Counted from the stretch's first letter, positions 22,666 through 31,349 are shown. The stretch: 50,494 nucleotides of DNA from an uncultured Lachnospiraceae bacterium (GCA_910586715.1 CAJUJG010000020.1:3956-54449), one strand, 5' to 3'. The notes: a model not told the origin generated them from the letters alone. Numbers and translations are program-made.

Positions 22666-23525
22666 TGGATGATTTAAATGAAAAAGCTGCGCGCAGGCGA
22701 AAAATCAGCCACGCAGTAGAAATTGCGATTTTGATTATATTGTTTATCTGTTTCATATTTCCGTTTATTTTGGTCATCATTAACGTCTTTAAGACGAAGG
22801 CGGACATCACGACAAATCCGCTGGCATTGATTGGAGAGCACGGCTTTACGCTGGAAAACTTCCCTGAGGCAATGCGGAAAATGAACTTTTGGCGCTCGTT
22901 TGGAAACTCAGCATGCATCACGATTTTCTCGACGATTTTCACGATTCTGCTTGCGTCCATGACGGCATTTGTGATTGTACGTAACAAGTGGAAAGCGTGC
23001 GGCGCGCTGTTCGGACTGATGATTGCGTCGATGGTTATTCCGTTCCAGGTTTTGATGGTTCCGCTGGTATCGCTTTACGGCGGTGTGCTGGACATCTTAA
23101 ATCATCGTGCGACGTTGATTTTCATGCATGTGGGATTTTCGCTGTCAATGGCGACCTTTATGTTCCACGGCGCGATTTTCACGAATGTGCCGATTGCGCT
23201 TGAAGAGGCGGCGACGATTGACGGATGTACCCGTTGGCAGACGTATTGGAAGATTGTGTTCCCGCTGTTAAAGCCGACGATTGCTACGGTGGCAATCATT
23301 GACGCGATGGCATTTTGGAACGATTATCTTCTGCCAAGTCTTGTACTGGCAAAGAAGGAATTGTATACGATTCCCATCGCCACACAGGTATTTTATGGAA
23401 CGTATTCGACGGATATTGGTTTGGTTATGGCAGCCCTGCTGCTGGCAATGCTGCCGATTTTGATACTGTATATGTTCTTACAACGCTATATCGTAGAAGG
23501 TGTAACGTCAGGTGCAGTGAAATAA
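22665..23525 (+). CDS. Sugar ABC transporter permease (MalG/MsmG type)
   Basis: A 286-residue second permease of the same transporter, translationally coupled to the first through a TAATG overlap. It opens with a basic cytoplasmic segment (NEKAARRRKISHAVE), followed by the first helix. The EAA loop reads EEAATIDGCTRWQTYWKIVFPLLKP. The typical MalG-type end (LQRYIVEGVTSGAVK) is complete. No ATP-binding subunit follows. Confidence 0.92.
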   Translation: MDDLNEKAARRRKISHAVEIAILIILFICFIFPFILVIINVFKTKADITTNPLALIGEHGFTLENFPEAMRKMNFWRSFGNSACITIFSTIFTILLASMTAFVIVRNKWKACGALFGLMIASMVIPFQVLMVPLVSLYGGVLDILNHRATLIFMHVGFSLSMATFMFHGAIFTNVPIALEEAATIDGCTRWQTYWKIVFPLLKPTIATVAIIDAMAFWNDYLLPSLVLAKKELYTIPIATQVFYGTYSTDIGLVMAALLLAMLPILILYMFLQRYIVEGVTSGAVK

Positions 23526-23594
23526 ACAGTAAGGCAGAAATGCTTTGCTTTGGGAATAAGGCTGGCGCTAATTTGTTAGTGCCGGTCTTATTTT

Positions 23595-23664
23595 ACCATA
23601 ATTACTTCGTAATTATGGTATGTTTATGCCCATTCGGGCAGAGTATAATGTCGACAGACATTAT
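23595..23664 (+). repeat. 70-bp palindromic tandem unit, copy 1
   Basis: It contains three hairpins: ACCATAATTAC-ttc-GTAATTATGGT, GCCC-attc-GGGC and ATAATGTC-gaca-GACATTAT. The next 70 bp repeat it without a gap. It forms the spacer between the permease gene and the GH13 gene. Confidence 0.75.
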
Positions 23665-23734
23665 ACCATAATTGCTAACGCAATTGGGGTAAGTGCATGC
23701 CCATTCAGGCGAGTATAATGTCTGCCGACATTAT
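23665..23734 (+). repeat. 70-bp palindromic tandem unit, copy 2
   Basis: Same length and order as copy 1. Its first stem differs as a pair (ATTGC with GCAAT instead of ATTAC with GTAAT), while ATAATGTC/GACATTAT is kept around a changed loop. A 16-bp direct repeat with GAACGAAATGATTATG-like sequence follows at about 23739-23770. Confidence 0.75.
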
Positions 23735-23808
23735 GCCTTAACGAAATGATTATGAACGAAATGATTATGGCATTATATAATAAGAAATTTGAGGAAATGA
23801 GGTAACAT

Positions 23809-25671
23809 ATGGCAAAAACAGTGAAAAATAAAGGGGCGGCAGCGCAGCAGATATATCAGGAGCGGTTTGCGCGTCATTTTGAGGAGCTGCGTTGGCTTTA
23901 TATGGAGCTTTATGATAACAGTTCCATGTTTGCGGAGCTGTGCGACAATATGGAACGCTTTTACGCGGAGCGCAGTGCGGCTTTAAAGAGTTTGGACAAA
24001 AAGCGTGAGACGGACAAGGACTGGTATCGTCAGAATGATATGCTTGGCATGATGTTTTACATCGACAATTTTGCAGGAAACTTAAAGGGTGTGCAGTCCA
24101 AACTGGACTATATCGAGCACTGCAAGGTAAATTATATTCATTTAATGCCGTTTTTGGACACGACCGAAGGGCGTTCCGACGGCGGGTATGCGGTGTCGGA
24201 TTTCCGCAAGGTTCAGGAAAAGCTTGGAACGATGGAGGATCTAGAGCGTCTGACGGCGGCGTGTCATAAGAAGGGGATAAACGTCTGCATGGATTTCGTG
24301 ATGAACCATACATCGGAGGACCATGAATGGGCGAAACGCGCGCGCACGGGCGAAGGCGAGTATATGAGCCGTTACTTTTTCTATGACAATCCCGACATTC
24401 CGTCGCAGTATGAAAAGACCGTGCCGCAGGTGTTCCCGACGACGGCGCCGGGCAATTTTACATGGCTTGACGATATCAAACATTACGTGATGACGACGTT
24501 TTATCCGTATCAGTGGGATTTGAATTACAAAAATCCGCGCGTGTTTAACGAGATGATGTACAACTTTTTGTACCTGACAAACAAGGGAATTGACATTATC
24601 CGCATTGATGCGGTGCCCTATATTTGGAAGGAACTGAACACGCAATGCCGCAATTTGGCGCAGGTGCACACGATTGTGCGCATGATGCGCATGATTGGCG
24701 AGATTGTCTGTCCGTCGGTATTGCTTTTGGGCGAGGTCGTGATGGAGCCGGAGAAGGTTGTGCCGTATTTCGGGACGGTGGAAAAGCCGGAGTGCCATAT
24801 GCTTTACAATGTTACGACAATGGCGACGACATGGCACACGGTTGCGACGCGCAACGTGCGTCTGTTAAAAAAGCAGCTTGACATTGTGAATGCTTTGCCA
24901 AAGGACTATGTCTTTTTGAATTATCTGCGCTGCCACGACGATATCGGCTGGGGGCTTGACTATGACACGCTGCATATGGAGGGTTTTGGGCAGCGTTCGC
25001 ACAAGCAGTATTTGAACGATTATTTTCAAGGCTTTGCGGGCGAGAGCAACAGCCGGGGCGAGCTTTACAACGTTGACCCTGTGACGGGCGATGCGCGGTT
25101 CTGTGGGACGACGGCGTCAATGTGCGGTATTGAGAAGGCAGGCTTTGAGCAGAATGACGAGGCGATGGAGCGCGCAATCGGACTGGACGTGATGTTGCAC
25201 GCGTATATGTTTATGCAGTCCGGCATTCCCGTACTCTATAGCGGGGACGAAATCGGACAGGTGAATGATTACACTTATAAGGATAATCCGAATAAGGCAG
25301 CGGATTCGCGCTATATTCACCGCGGCGCGATGAACTGGACGCTTGCAAAGAACGTTTCCGACCCTGATACGGTGGAAGGAAAGCTGTTTGCACGCTTGGA
25401 GCAGCTTGTCGAAATCCGCAAAAAGGAAAAGGCGTTTGTGTCGAATGCGGATACGTGGACGATTGAGACGGGTGATACGGCGGTCCTTTGTATTGGCAGG
25501 TATTTTGACGGAGAGAAAATCATCGGTCTGTTTAATTTCAGCGAGTTTGAGAAAAAGGCGCGGATTAGTCAGAAGGACGATGTGTATGAGGATTTGATTT
25601 CAGGTCAGCAGATGAAGCTGCAGGAGGTTACAATACCGGCGTATGGTTTTTATTACTTCCGTGAGAAATAA
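23809..25671 (+). CDS. GH13 subfamily 4-like amylosucrase / sucrose hydrolase
   Basis: A 620-residue alpha-amylase family enzyme. The long helical N-terminus (residues 1-75), then DMLGMMFYIDNFAGNLKGV, IHLMPFLDTTEGRSDGGYAVSDF and VPQVFPTTAPGNFTWL match amylosucrases rather than sucrose phosphorylases. The catalytic triad is in place: Asp267 (IIRIDAVPY), Glu309 (LLLGEVVMEPE) and Asp377 (RCHDDIGW). No signal peptide is seen, so it acts in the cytoplasm on imported sucrose, either splitting it or transferring glucose to a glucan. Which activity dominates cannot be told from sequence. A fructokinase follows to handle the released fructose, and the transporter genes lie just upstream. Confidence 0.88.
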   Translation: MAKTVKNKGAAAQQIYQERFARHFEELRWLYMELYDNSSMFAELCDNMERFYAERSAALKSLDKKRETDKDWYRQNDMLGMMFYIDNFAGNLKGVQSKLDYIEHCKVNYIHLMPFLDTTEGRSDGGYAVSDFRKVQEKLGTMEDLERLTAACHKKGINVCMDFVMNHTSEDHEWAKRARTGEGEYMSRYFFYDNPDIPSQYEKTVPQVFPTTAPGNFTWLDDIKHYVMTTFYPYQWDLNYKNPRVFNEMMYNFLYLTNKGIDIIRIDAVPYIWKELNTQCRNLAQVHTIVRMMRMIGEIVCPSVLLLGEVVMEPEKVVPYFGTVEKPECHMLYNVTTMATTWHTVATRNVRLLKKQLDIVNALPKDYVFLNYLRCHDDIGWGLDYDTLHMEGFGQRSHKQYLNDYFQGFAGESNSRGELYNVDPVTGDARFCGTTASMCGIEKAGFEQNDEAMERAIGLDVMLHAYMFMQSGIPVLYSGDEIGQVNDYTYKDNPNKAADSRYIHRGAMNWTLAKNVSDPDTVEGKLFARLEQLVEIRKKEKAFVSNADTWTIETGDTAVLCIGRYFDGEKIIGLFNFSEFEKKARISQKDDVYEDLISGQQMKLQEVTIPAYGFYYFREK

Positions 25672-25752
25672 ACCAAGCGGCAGATATTGACTTGTGCGGG
25701 CAATGATAAATGACAGGCGGTGTAACGCCGGAAAGTGAGGAGACAGCTGCAT

Positions 25753-26718
25753 ATGAAAACATTTGATGTGGTGGCGTTGGGAGAGTTGTTGATTGATTTT
25801 ACGGAGAATGGAACAAGTGTTCAAGGCAACCCGGTTTATGAGGCGAATCCGGGCGGTGCGCCCTGCAATGTGCTGTCCATGTTAAACAGGGTAGGAAAAA
25901 AGACGGCGTTTATCGGTAAAGTCGGGCGGGATATTTTTGGGAAACGTTTAAAGGCGGTGCTTGAGGAAACGGGAATTGATGTTTCAAATCTGATTATGGA
26001 CGCGGACGTGCGCACGACGCTTGCGTTTGTGGAAACGTTTGCAGACGGGGACAGGGACTTTTCGTTTTACCGCAATCCCGGCGCGGACATGATGCTGCGG
26101 GAAGACGAACTGCATGCGGATTTGCTCAAGGATACGCGGATTTTTCACTTCGGCACACTTTCCATGACGCATGAGGAGGTGCGCAAAGCGACAAAGACGG
26201 CAATCCGGATTGCAAGGGAGAGCGGCGCGCTTGTGTCATTTGACCCGAATTTAAGGGAGCCGCTTTGGAAGTCGCTTGACGAGGCAAAGGAACAGGTTGC
26301 GTACGGTCTTTCGCAGTGTGATATTTTGAAGATTTCCGACAATGAAATCCGCTGGTTTACGGGTGAGGAGGACTTTGACGCGGGGATTGCCAAATTGCGC
26401 GGCGAATATGATATTCCGCTCATTATGCTTTCGATGGGGAAGGACGGGAGCCGTGCGTATTATAAGGACTTGCGCGTGGAAGCGGCGCCGTTTTTACAGG
26501 AGAACACGATTGAGACGACGGGCGCGGGCGATACGTTTGGCGGTTGCTGTCTGTATCATGTTTTGGAGTATGGGATTGATGGATTTGATGAAGAAAAGCT
26601 GCGTAGGATGCTGACGTTTGCGAATGCGGCGGCGTCGATTATCACGACGAGGAAGGGCGCGCTGCGCGTGATGCCGGAAACTGCGGAGGTAGAGAGGCTG
26701 ATGGCGGAACGTATTTAA
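25753..26718 (+). CDS. Fructokinase, PfkB/ribokinase family
   Basis: A 321-residue ATP-dependent sugar kinase. The start at 25753 (MKTFDVVALGELLIDFT) is chosen with GTGAGGAG as ribosome binding site rather than the in-frame GTG at 25735. PfkB signatures are intact: NPGGAPCNVLSMLNRVG near residue 33, then RVFSF-type DRDFSFYRNPGADMML, and the C-terminal anion-hole/base motif ETTGAGDTFGG (catalytic Asp in GAGD). The GGAPxN pattern is typical of bacterial fructokinases. It phosphorylates the fructose set free by the GH13 and GH32 enzymes. It is the last gene of the sugar operon, ending at a strong terminator. Confidence 0.9.
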   Translation: MKTFDVVALGELLIDFTENGTSVQGNPVYEANPGGAPCNVLSMLNRVGKKTAFIGKVGRDIFGKRLKAVLEETGIDVSNLIMDADVRTTLAFVETFADGDRDFSFYRNPGADMMLREDELHADLLKDTRIFHFGTLSMTHEEVRKATKTAIRIARESGALVSFDPNLREPLWKSLDEAKEQVAYGLSQCDILKISDNEIRWFTGEEDFDAGIAKLRGEYDIPLIMLSMGKDGSRAYYKDLRVEAAPFLQENTIETTGAGDTFGGCCLYHVLEYGIDGFDEEKLRRMLTFANAAASIITTRKGALRVMPETAEVERLMAERI

Positions 26719-26732
26719 TATATGTAGCTGGC

Positions 26733-26768
26733 AGAAGACACTTTGGATAACGGGGTGTCTTCTGTTTT
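26733..26768 (+). terminator. Terminator of the transporter-fructokinase operon
   Basis: AGAAGACAC (26733-26741) pairs with GTGTCTTCT (26755-26763), followed by GTTTT. The tail merges into the shared 35-nt sequence. Confidence 0.85.
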
Positions 26769-26794
26769 ATGCACACGGGCACCCAAAGGAAATA
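26760..26794 (+). repeat. 35-nt copy of the edge of the 103-bp repeat
   Basis: Identical over 35 nt to 2075-2109, which is the T-tail of another terminator plus the first 23 nt of the 103-bp repeat. The similarity ends after AAGGAAATA. In both places it begins directly on a terminator's 3' side. Confidence 0.8.
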
Positions 26795-26889
26795 GGTCAA
26801 TTTTTGAATCCGTTGAAAATTGATAATGTTAGCTTTTACTAACAAATCCTAAACAAACCATAAATAAAAAGAAAAAGTTAAAAATTTCC

Positions 26890-26918
26890 TTGACATCTGA
26901 GAAACAAAGCGTTAATCT
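26890..26918 (+). promoter_or_regulatory. Promoter of the fatty-acid synthesis operon
   Basis: TTGACA at 26890-26895, 17 bp, then TAATCT at 26913-26918. The predicted start is near 26925, just upstream of the three palindromic operators. Confidence 0.65.
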
Positions 26919-26933
26919 TTATCTCGTAAATAC

Positions 26934-26978
26934 TTTGAAAGTCAAAAGATTTGAAACTCAAACTTTTTGACCGTCAAA
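26934..26978 (+). promoter_or_regulatory. Three tandem FabT-type operators
   Basis: Three 13-bp palindromes of the form TTTGA-N3-TCAAA lie at 26934-26946, 26950-26962 and 26966-26978, exactly 16 bp apart. The pattern matches the operator known for the MarR-family regulator FabT of lactic-acid bacteria. A MarR-type gene ends this operon. The sites lie downstream of the predicted start, so repression by blocking elongation or open-complex escape is likely. Confidence 0.8.
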
Positions 26979-27015
26979 CAAATTTTTATGTAAAAGGAAA
27001 AAGGAGACAATTATC

Positions 27016-27249
27016 ATGTTAGAAAGAGTAAAAGAAATTATTGAAGAGCAGTTAAACGTTGAGGGTGTGGAGATTACAGAAGCTACACGTTTTAAAGAGG
27101 ATTTAGAGGCAGATTCTCTTGACCTGTTCGAGCTTGTTATGGCATTCGAGGAGGAGTACGGCGTAGAAATCCCTTCTGAGGATTTGGAGAAGATTACAAC
27201 GGTTGGTTCCGTTATTGATTACATGAAAGCAAAGGGCGTAAACGCATAA
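27016..27249 (+). CDS. acpP: Acyl carrier protein
   Basis: A 77-residue carrier of growing acyl chains. The phosphopantetheine site DSLD is present (Ser34) between the usual acidic helices (LVMAFEEEYGVEIPSEDLEKI). AAGGAG precedes the ATG. It is the first gene of the operon, with the FabT-type operators in its leader, and its stop overlaps the next start (TAATG). Confidence 0.97.
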   Translation: MLERVKEIIEEQLNVEGVEITEATRFKEDLEADSLDLFELVMAFEEEYGVEIPSEDLEKITTVGSVIDYMKAKGVNA

Positions 27250-28178
27250 TGAAAACAAGAGTTACAGAGATTTTAGGAATTGAATATCCTATTATACAGG
27301 GCGGTATGGCGTGGGTTGCCACGTATCAGCTTGCAGCGGCAGTATCAAATGCCGGCGGACTTGGGTTAATCGGCGCGGGCGGCGCGCCGGCTTCCTTTGT
27401 CAGGGAGCAGATCCAAAAGGCAAAAGAGCTGACGGACAAGCCGTTTGGCGTAAATATCATGCTGATGAACCCTGAGGCGGACGAGATTGCGAAGGTCATT
27501 GTGGACGAGGGCGTGAAGGTCGTTACCACGGGCGCGGGTAATCCGGCGAAGTATATGGAGATGTGGAAAGCGGCTGGCGTGAAGGTTATTCCCGTTGTGG
27601 CAAGCGTGGCGCTCGCAAAGCTCATGGAGCGCGGCGGCGCGGATGCGGTTGTTGCGGAGGGCACAGAGAGCGGCGGACACATCGGTTCGACAACGACAAT
27701 GGCGCTTGTGCCGCAGGTAGCGGATGCCGTGAGCATTCCCGTGATTGCAGCAGGCGGTATTGCGGATGGCAGAGGTTTCGCGGCGGCATTTATGCTCGGC
27801 GCGGAAGGTGTGCAGCTTGGTACGCGTTTTGTCGTGGCGACGGAGTCGATTGTGCATGAGAAGTACAAGGCGATGTTAATCAAAGCAAAGGACATTGATT
27901 CGGCAGTGACAGGTCTTTCGACGGGACATCCCGTTAGAAGTATCCGCAATAAAATGACAAAAGAATATTTAAAACTGGAAAAAGAGGGCGCGGACTTTAT
28001 GGAGCTTGAGAAGATGACGCTTGGCTCTCTGAGGAAGGCGGTTGTCGAAGGCGATGTGATAAACGGTACGGTTATGGCAGGTCAGATTGCGGGACTTGTC
28101 AAGAAGGAGCAGCCCTGTAAAGAGATTATCGACGAGATTATGTCGGAGGGCATGGAGTTATTAAACAAAACATTTTAG
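27249..28178 (+). CDS. fabK: Enoyl-ACP reductase II (FMN-dependent)
   Basis: A 309-residue flavoprotein with a TIM-barrel fold that reduces trans-2-enoyl-ACP in the last step of each elongation cycle. Family markers are YPIIQGGMAWVATYQLAAAVSNAG at the N-terminus, GLIGAGGAP, GVNIMLMNPEADEI, EGTESGGHIG and VIAAGGIADGRGFAAAFMLGAEGVQLGTRF (phosphate-binding loop of FMN). It substitutes for FabI, which is not in the cluster. The start codon overlaps the acpP stop. A related but distinct flavoprotein is encoded at 33605. Confidence 0.95.
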   Translation: MKTRVTEILGIEYPIIQGGMAWVATYQLAAAVSNAGGLGLIGAGGAPASFVREQIQKAKELTDKPFGVNIMLMNPEADEIAKVIVDEGVKVVTTGAGNPAKYMEMWKAAGVKVIPVVASVALAKLMERGGADAVVAEGTESGGHIGSTTTMALVPQVADAVSIPVIAAGGIADGRGFAAAFMLGAEGVQLGTRFVVATESIVHEKYKAMLIKAKDIDSAVTGLSTGHPVRSIRNKMTKEYLKLEKEGADFMELEKMTLGSLRKAVVEGDVINGTVMAGQIAGLVKKEQPCKEIIDEIMSEGMELLNKTF

Positions 28179-28235
28179 GATATATACAAATATTTGTTTG
28201 TGTATAAAACCTTAATAAAAAGAAAGGCACATAAA

Positions 28236-29144
28236 ATGAGCAAAACAGCATTTATTTTCCCCGGTCAGGGTTCCCAGTACGTTGGCATGGGAAAGGATTT
28301 TTATGATACATACAGCGAGGCAAAGGAAGTATTTGCGCTTGCGGGCGAGGCGTCAGGGCTTGATATGGAAAAGCTTTGTTTCGAGGAGAACGAGGACATC
28401 AATATCACGGAATATACGCAGATTGCAATGCTTGCAGACGAGGTGGCAATCTTAAAGGTGCTTGAGGCAAAGGGTATCAAGGCGGACATTACGGCGGGCT
28501 TGAGTCTCGGTGAGTACGGCGCGCTTGCAGCGGCGGACGTTATGGATTTGAAGGACCTGTTTCATATTATCAGAAAGCGCGGCATTTTCATGCAGGAGGC
28601 GTATCCGGTGGGCGGCGCGATGACGGCGGTGCTCGGACTTGACGGCGAGAAAATAAATGAGATATGTGCGGCGACAGAGGGCATTGTGACCGTGGCAAAC
28701 TACAACTGCCCCGGACAGATTGTCATTACCGGAGAAGAAAAAGCAGTGGCGGCAGCCGCGCAGGCGCTTTCGGACGCAGGTGCAAAGCGTTGTGTACCGT
28801 TAAAGGTAAGCGGCCCGTTCCACTCAGAGCTTTTAAAAGGAGCAGGTGAAAAGCTTGGCGAGGAATTAAAGAATATTGAACTGCGCAATCCGGCAATTCC
28901 ATATATCAGCAATGTCAATGCGACGGATGTAACGGACAAAGCGCCGATTAAGGAGCTTTTGCAAAATCAGGTGTCCAATTCCGTGTGCTGGCAGCAGACG
29001 ATTGAGAAAATGATTGCGGATGGCGTTGACACGTTTATCGAAATAGGACCGGGAAAAACTCTTAGCGGCTTTATGAGAAAGATTAACAAAGACGTTAAGT
29101 GCATTAATATAGATAAGATTGAAGATTTGGAGAAACTAAGCTGA
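28236..29144 (+). CDS. fabD: Malonyl-CoA:ACP transacylase
   Basis: A 302-residue transferase that loads malonate onto ACP. The start MSKTAFIFPGQGSQYVGMG (28236) is preferred over the longer frame from 28194, and GAAAGG precedes it. Active-site GLSLGEY has Ser90. The variant Leu in place of the usual His of GHSxG is common in Firmicutes as I recall. The catalytic His lies in VSGPFHSELL, and the malonyl-binding Arg in IIRKRGIFMQEA. A 10-bp hairpin (AGCTGAAAAT/ATTTTCAGCT, 29139-29160) overlaps its stop codon. Confidence 0.95.
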   Translation: MSKTAFIFPGQGSQYVGMGKDFYDTYSEAKEVFALAGEASGLDMEKLCFEENEDINITEYTQIAMLADEVAILKVLEAKGIKADITAGLSLGEYGALAAADVMDLKDLFHIIRKRGIFMQEAYPVGGAMTAVLGLDGEKINEICAATEGIVTVANYNCPGQIVITGEEKAVAAAAQALSDAGAKRCVPLKVSGPFHSELLKGAGEKLGEELKNIELRNPAIPYISNVNATDVTDKAPIKELLQNQVSNSVCWQQTIEKMIADGVDTFIEIGPGKTLSGFMRKINKDVKCINIDKIEDLEKLS

Positions 29145-29189
29145 AAATAAATTTTCAGCTGGCAAATTTGTGCAGGGGCACAAATTCGC
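29139..29189 (+). promoter_or_regulatory. Two intercistronic hairpins between fabD and fabG
   Basis: AGCTGAAAAT/ATTTTCAGCT (29139-29160), then GCAAATTTGTGC/GCACAAATTCGC (29162-29189, one mismatch). Neither is followed by a T-run, so they are more likely mRNA-processing or stability elements than terminators. Confidence 0.6.
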
Positions 29190-29216
29190 AGGTTTATGGA
29201 AGGCGCAGGTATTGAA

Positions 29217-29957
29217 ATGTTAGAAAATAAAATCGCTCTCGTAACGGGAGCAGGACGCGGCATTGGGCGCGAAATCGCGCTCACGCTCGCAAAAAACGGT
29301 GCGGCCGTTATCGTAAATTATAACGGTTCCAAGGATGCGGCGGACGAGGTTGTCTCCGCAATCACACAAGACGGCGGAAGTGCAGAGGCGATACAGTGCA
29401 ACGTATCCGATTACGCTGCAAGTGAGGCGTTCGTAAAGACCGTGTTGGAAAAATACAAAAAAGTAGACATTCTCGTAAATAACGCAGGCGTTACAAGGGA
29501 TAACCTTATTATGCGCATGAGCGAGGAGGACTATGACGCAGTGCTCGATACAAACTTAAAGGGTACTTTTAATATGATAAAACACCTCTCGCGCAGTTTT
29601 ATTAAGCAGCGCGGCGGTAAAATCATTAACATCACATCCGTGAGCGGCGTGCTTGGAAATGCGGGACAGGCAAACTATTCGGCATCCAAGGCAGGCGTAA
29701 TCGGCTTGACAAAGAGCGTGGCAAGAGAGCTTGCAAGCCGCGGCGTCAATGTGAATGCAGTGGCTCCGGGCTTTATTGACACGGATATGACAAAGAACAT
29801 GACAGAGGACGCAAAGAAAGAAGTTGCAGGCATGATACCGATGGGCAGGATGGGCAGCACAAAGGACATTGCGGATATGGTACTGTTTCTTGCAGGCGAC
29901 AGCGCAAATTACATTACAGGACAGGTAATGTGCGTTGACGGCGGCATGTCAATGTAA
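29217..29957 (+). CDS. fabG: 3-oxoacyl-ACP reductase
   Basis: A 246-residue short-chain dehydrogenase that reduces 3-oxoacyl-ACP with NADPH. The start at MLENKIALVTGAGRGIG gives the usual FabG length, and an in-frame ATG at 29196 would add only 7 residues. The cofactor loop is TGAGRGIG, followed by VNNAGVTRDN. The catalytic set comes from SVSGVLGNAGQANYSASKAG (Ser, Tyr, Lys). The C-terminal GQVMCVDGGMSM is complete. Confidence 0.96.
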   Translation: MLENKIALVTGAGRGIGREIALTLAKNGAAVIVNYNGSKDAADEVVSAITQDGGSAEAIQCNVSDYAASEAFVKTVLEKYKKVDILVNNAGVTRDNLIMRMSEEDYDAVLDTNLKGTFNMIKHLSRSFIKQRGGKIINITSVSGVLGNAGQANYSASKAGVIGLTKSVARELASRGVNVNAVAPGFIDTDMTKNMTEDAKKEVAGMIPMGRMGSTKDIADMVLFLAGDSANYITGQVMCVDGGMSM

Positions 29958-29988
29958 AAAAGACTGTGAAAGGAGCAAGGTTATAGAG

Positions 29989-31224
29989 ATGAAGAAAAGA
30001 GTAGTGGTAACAGGCATGGGTGCAATCACGCCGATTGGAAACAGCGTTGACGCGTTTTGGGAAGGAATCAAGCAGGAGAAAATCGGATTTGACAAGATTT
30101 CCTATTTTGATGCGTCTGATTATAAGTGCAAAATAGCAGCGCAGGTAAAGGATTTTGATCCTGCCGCGTATATGGACAAAAAGGCAGCCCGCAGAATGGA
30201 GCAGTTCTGTCAGTTCGCGATAGCGGCGTCAAAAGAAGCGCTTGAGGACGCAGGGATTGATATGGAGAAAGAGGACGCGTTCCGTATAGGCTGTTCGATC
30301 GGTAACGGCGTCGGCAGTCTTCAGGCAATGGAGCGTGAGCATACAAAGCTTATGGAAAAAGGACCGTCGAAGCTGTCTCCGCTGTTTGTGCCCCTCGTGA
30401 TTTCCAATATGGCTGCCGGAAACGTCAGCATTGCGTTCGGATTAAAGGGCAAGAATATCAATGTCGTAACGGCATGTGCAACCGGAACCAACTCGATTGG
30501 CGAGGCATTCCGCGCAATCCAGTACGGTGATGCCGACATTATGCTTTCCGGCGGTACGGAAAGCTCAATTACGCCGTTGGGCATCGGCGGATTTTCAGCG
30601 CTTACTGCGCTTTCAACGAGTGAAGATCCTGCGCGCTGTTCGATTCCGTTTGACAAGGACAGAGACGGCTTTGTTATGGGCGAGGGCGCAGGCATTGTCG
30701 TGCTTGAGGAGCTTGAGCACGCAAAGGCAAGAGGCGCAAAGATTTATGCGGAGGTTGTAGGCTACGGCTGTTCTGCGGACGCATACCACATCACATCGCC
30801 CGTAGAGGACGGTTCCGGCGCGGCAAGGGCAATGTTAAATGCTGTGGAGGACGCGGGTATTGCACCTACGGACATTACATATATCAATGCTCACGGAACC
30901 AGTACACATCATAATGATTTGTTTGAAACAAGAGCAATCAAGACGGCATTCGGCGATCATGCAAAGAATATTAAAATCAATTCGACAAAGTCAATGGTAG
31001 GACATCTGCTTGGCGGTGCGGGCGCGGTTGAGTTTGTGGCATGTGTTAAGGAAATCGAAGAAGGCTTTATCCACAAGACGGTCGGCTTGCAGGAAAGTGA
31101 AGAAGAGCTGGATTTGAACTACTGCAAGGAGAGCTATCAGGAAGAGCTACCTTATGCACTCAGCAATTCGCTTGGGTTTGGCGGACACAACGCAAGTATT
31201 CTTATCAAAAAATATTCCGGATAA
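29989..31224 (+). CDS. fabF: 3-oxoacyl-ACP synthase II
   Basis: A 411-residue elongating condensing enzyme. The start at 29989 (MKKRVVVTGMGAITPIG) is chosen, with AAAGGAG upstream. The Cys-His-His triad is intact: Cys163 in VVTACATGTNS, His in NAHGTSTHHND and His in KSMVGHLLGGAGAVE. The Gly-rich NSLGFGGHNAS end is present. It extends acyl-ACP with malonyl-ACP. The gene is followed by a 125-bp spacer holding an unusual inverted repeat before fabZ. Confidence 0.96.
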   Translation: MKKRVVVTGMGAITPIGNSVDAFWEGIKQEKIGFDKISYFDASDYKCKIAAQVKDFDPAAYMDKKAARRMEQFCQFAIAASKEALEDAGIDMEKEDAFRIGCSIGNGVGSLQAMEREHTKLMEKGPSKLSPLFVPLVISNMAAGNVSIAFGLKGKNINVVTACATGTNSIGEAFRAIQYGDADIMLSGGTESSITPLGIGGFSALTALSTSEDPARCSIPFDKDRDGFVMGEGAGIVVLEELEHAKARGAKIYAEVVGYGCSADAYHITSPVEDGSGAARAMLNAVEDAGIAPTDITYINAHGTSTHHNDLFETRAIKTAFGDHAKNIKINSTKSMVGHLLGGAGAVEFVACVKEIEEGFIHKTVGLQESEEELDLNYCKESYQEELPYALSNSLGFGGHNASILIKKYSG

Positions 31225-31240
31225 ACAACAAAAGTAAAAC

Positions 31241-31283
31241 TGACACATATGTCATAAATAAACTGTTTATGACATATGTGTCA
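31241..31283 (+). promoter_or_regulatory. 18-bp perfect inverted repeat in the fabF-fabZ spacer
   Basis: TGACACATATGTCATAAA (31241-31258) and TTTATGACATATGTGTCA (31266-31283) are perfect complements around TAAACTG. The first 14 nt recur at 31342-31355, covering the fabZ start codon. No T-run follows, so it is not a simple terminator. It could be a protein-binding site or an RNA element that can pair alternatively with the fabZ start. Confidence 0.75.
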
Positions 31284-31349
31284 TAAATTAGTGACGTTTC
31301 ATAAAGCAAGATACTTGTTTTAATATTTAATATGAGAAAGGTGACACAT

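Noticed and set aside
24241..24837. Minus-strand ORF of 198 residues inside GH13
   Set aside because: Antisense of the catalytic region of a certain gene. His/Arg-rich, with no start signal.
27326..27949. Minus-strand ORF of 207 residues inside fabK
   Set aside because: Antisense of a certain fabK gene. The Ser/Ala/Pro-rich product has no motif.
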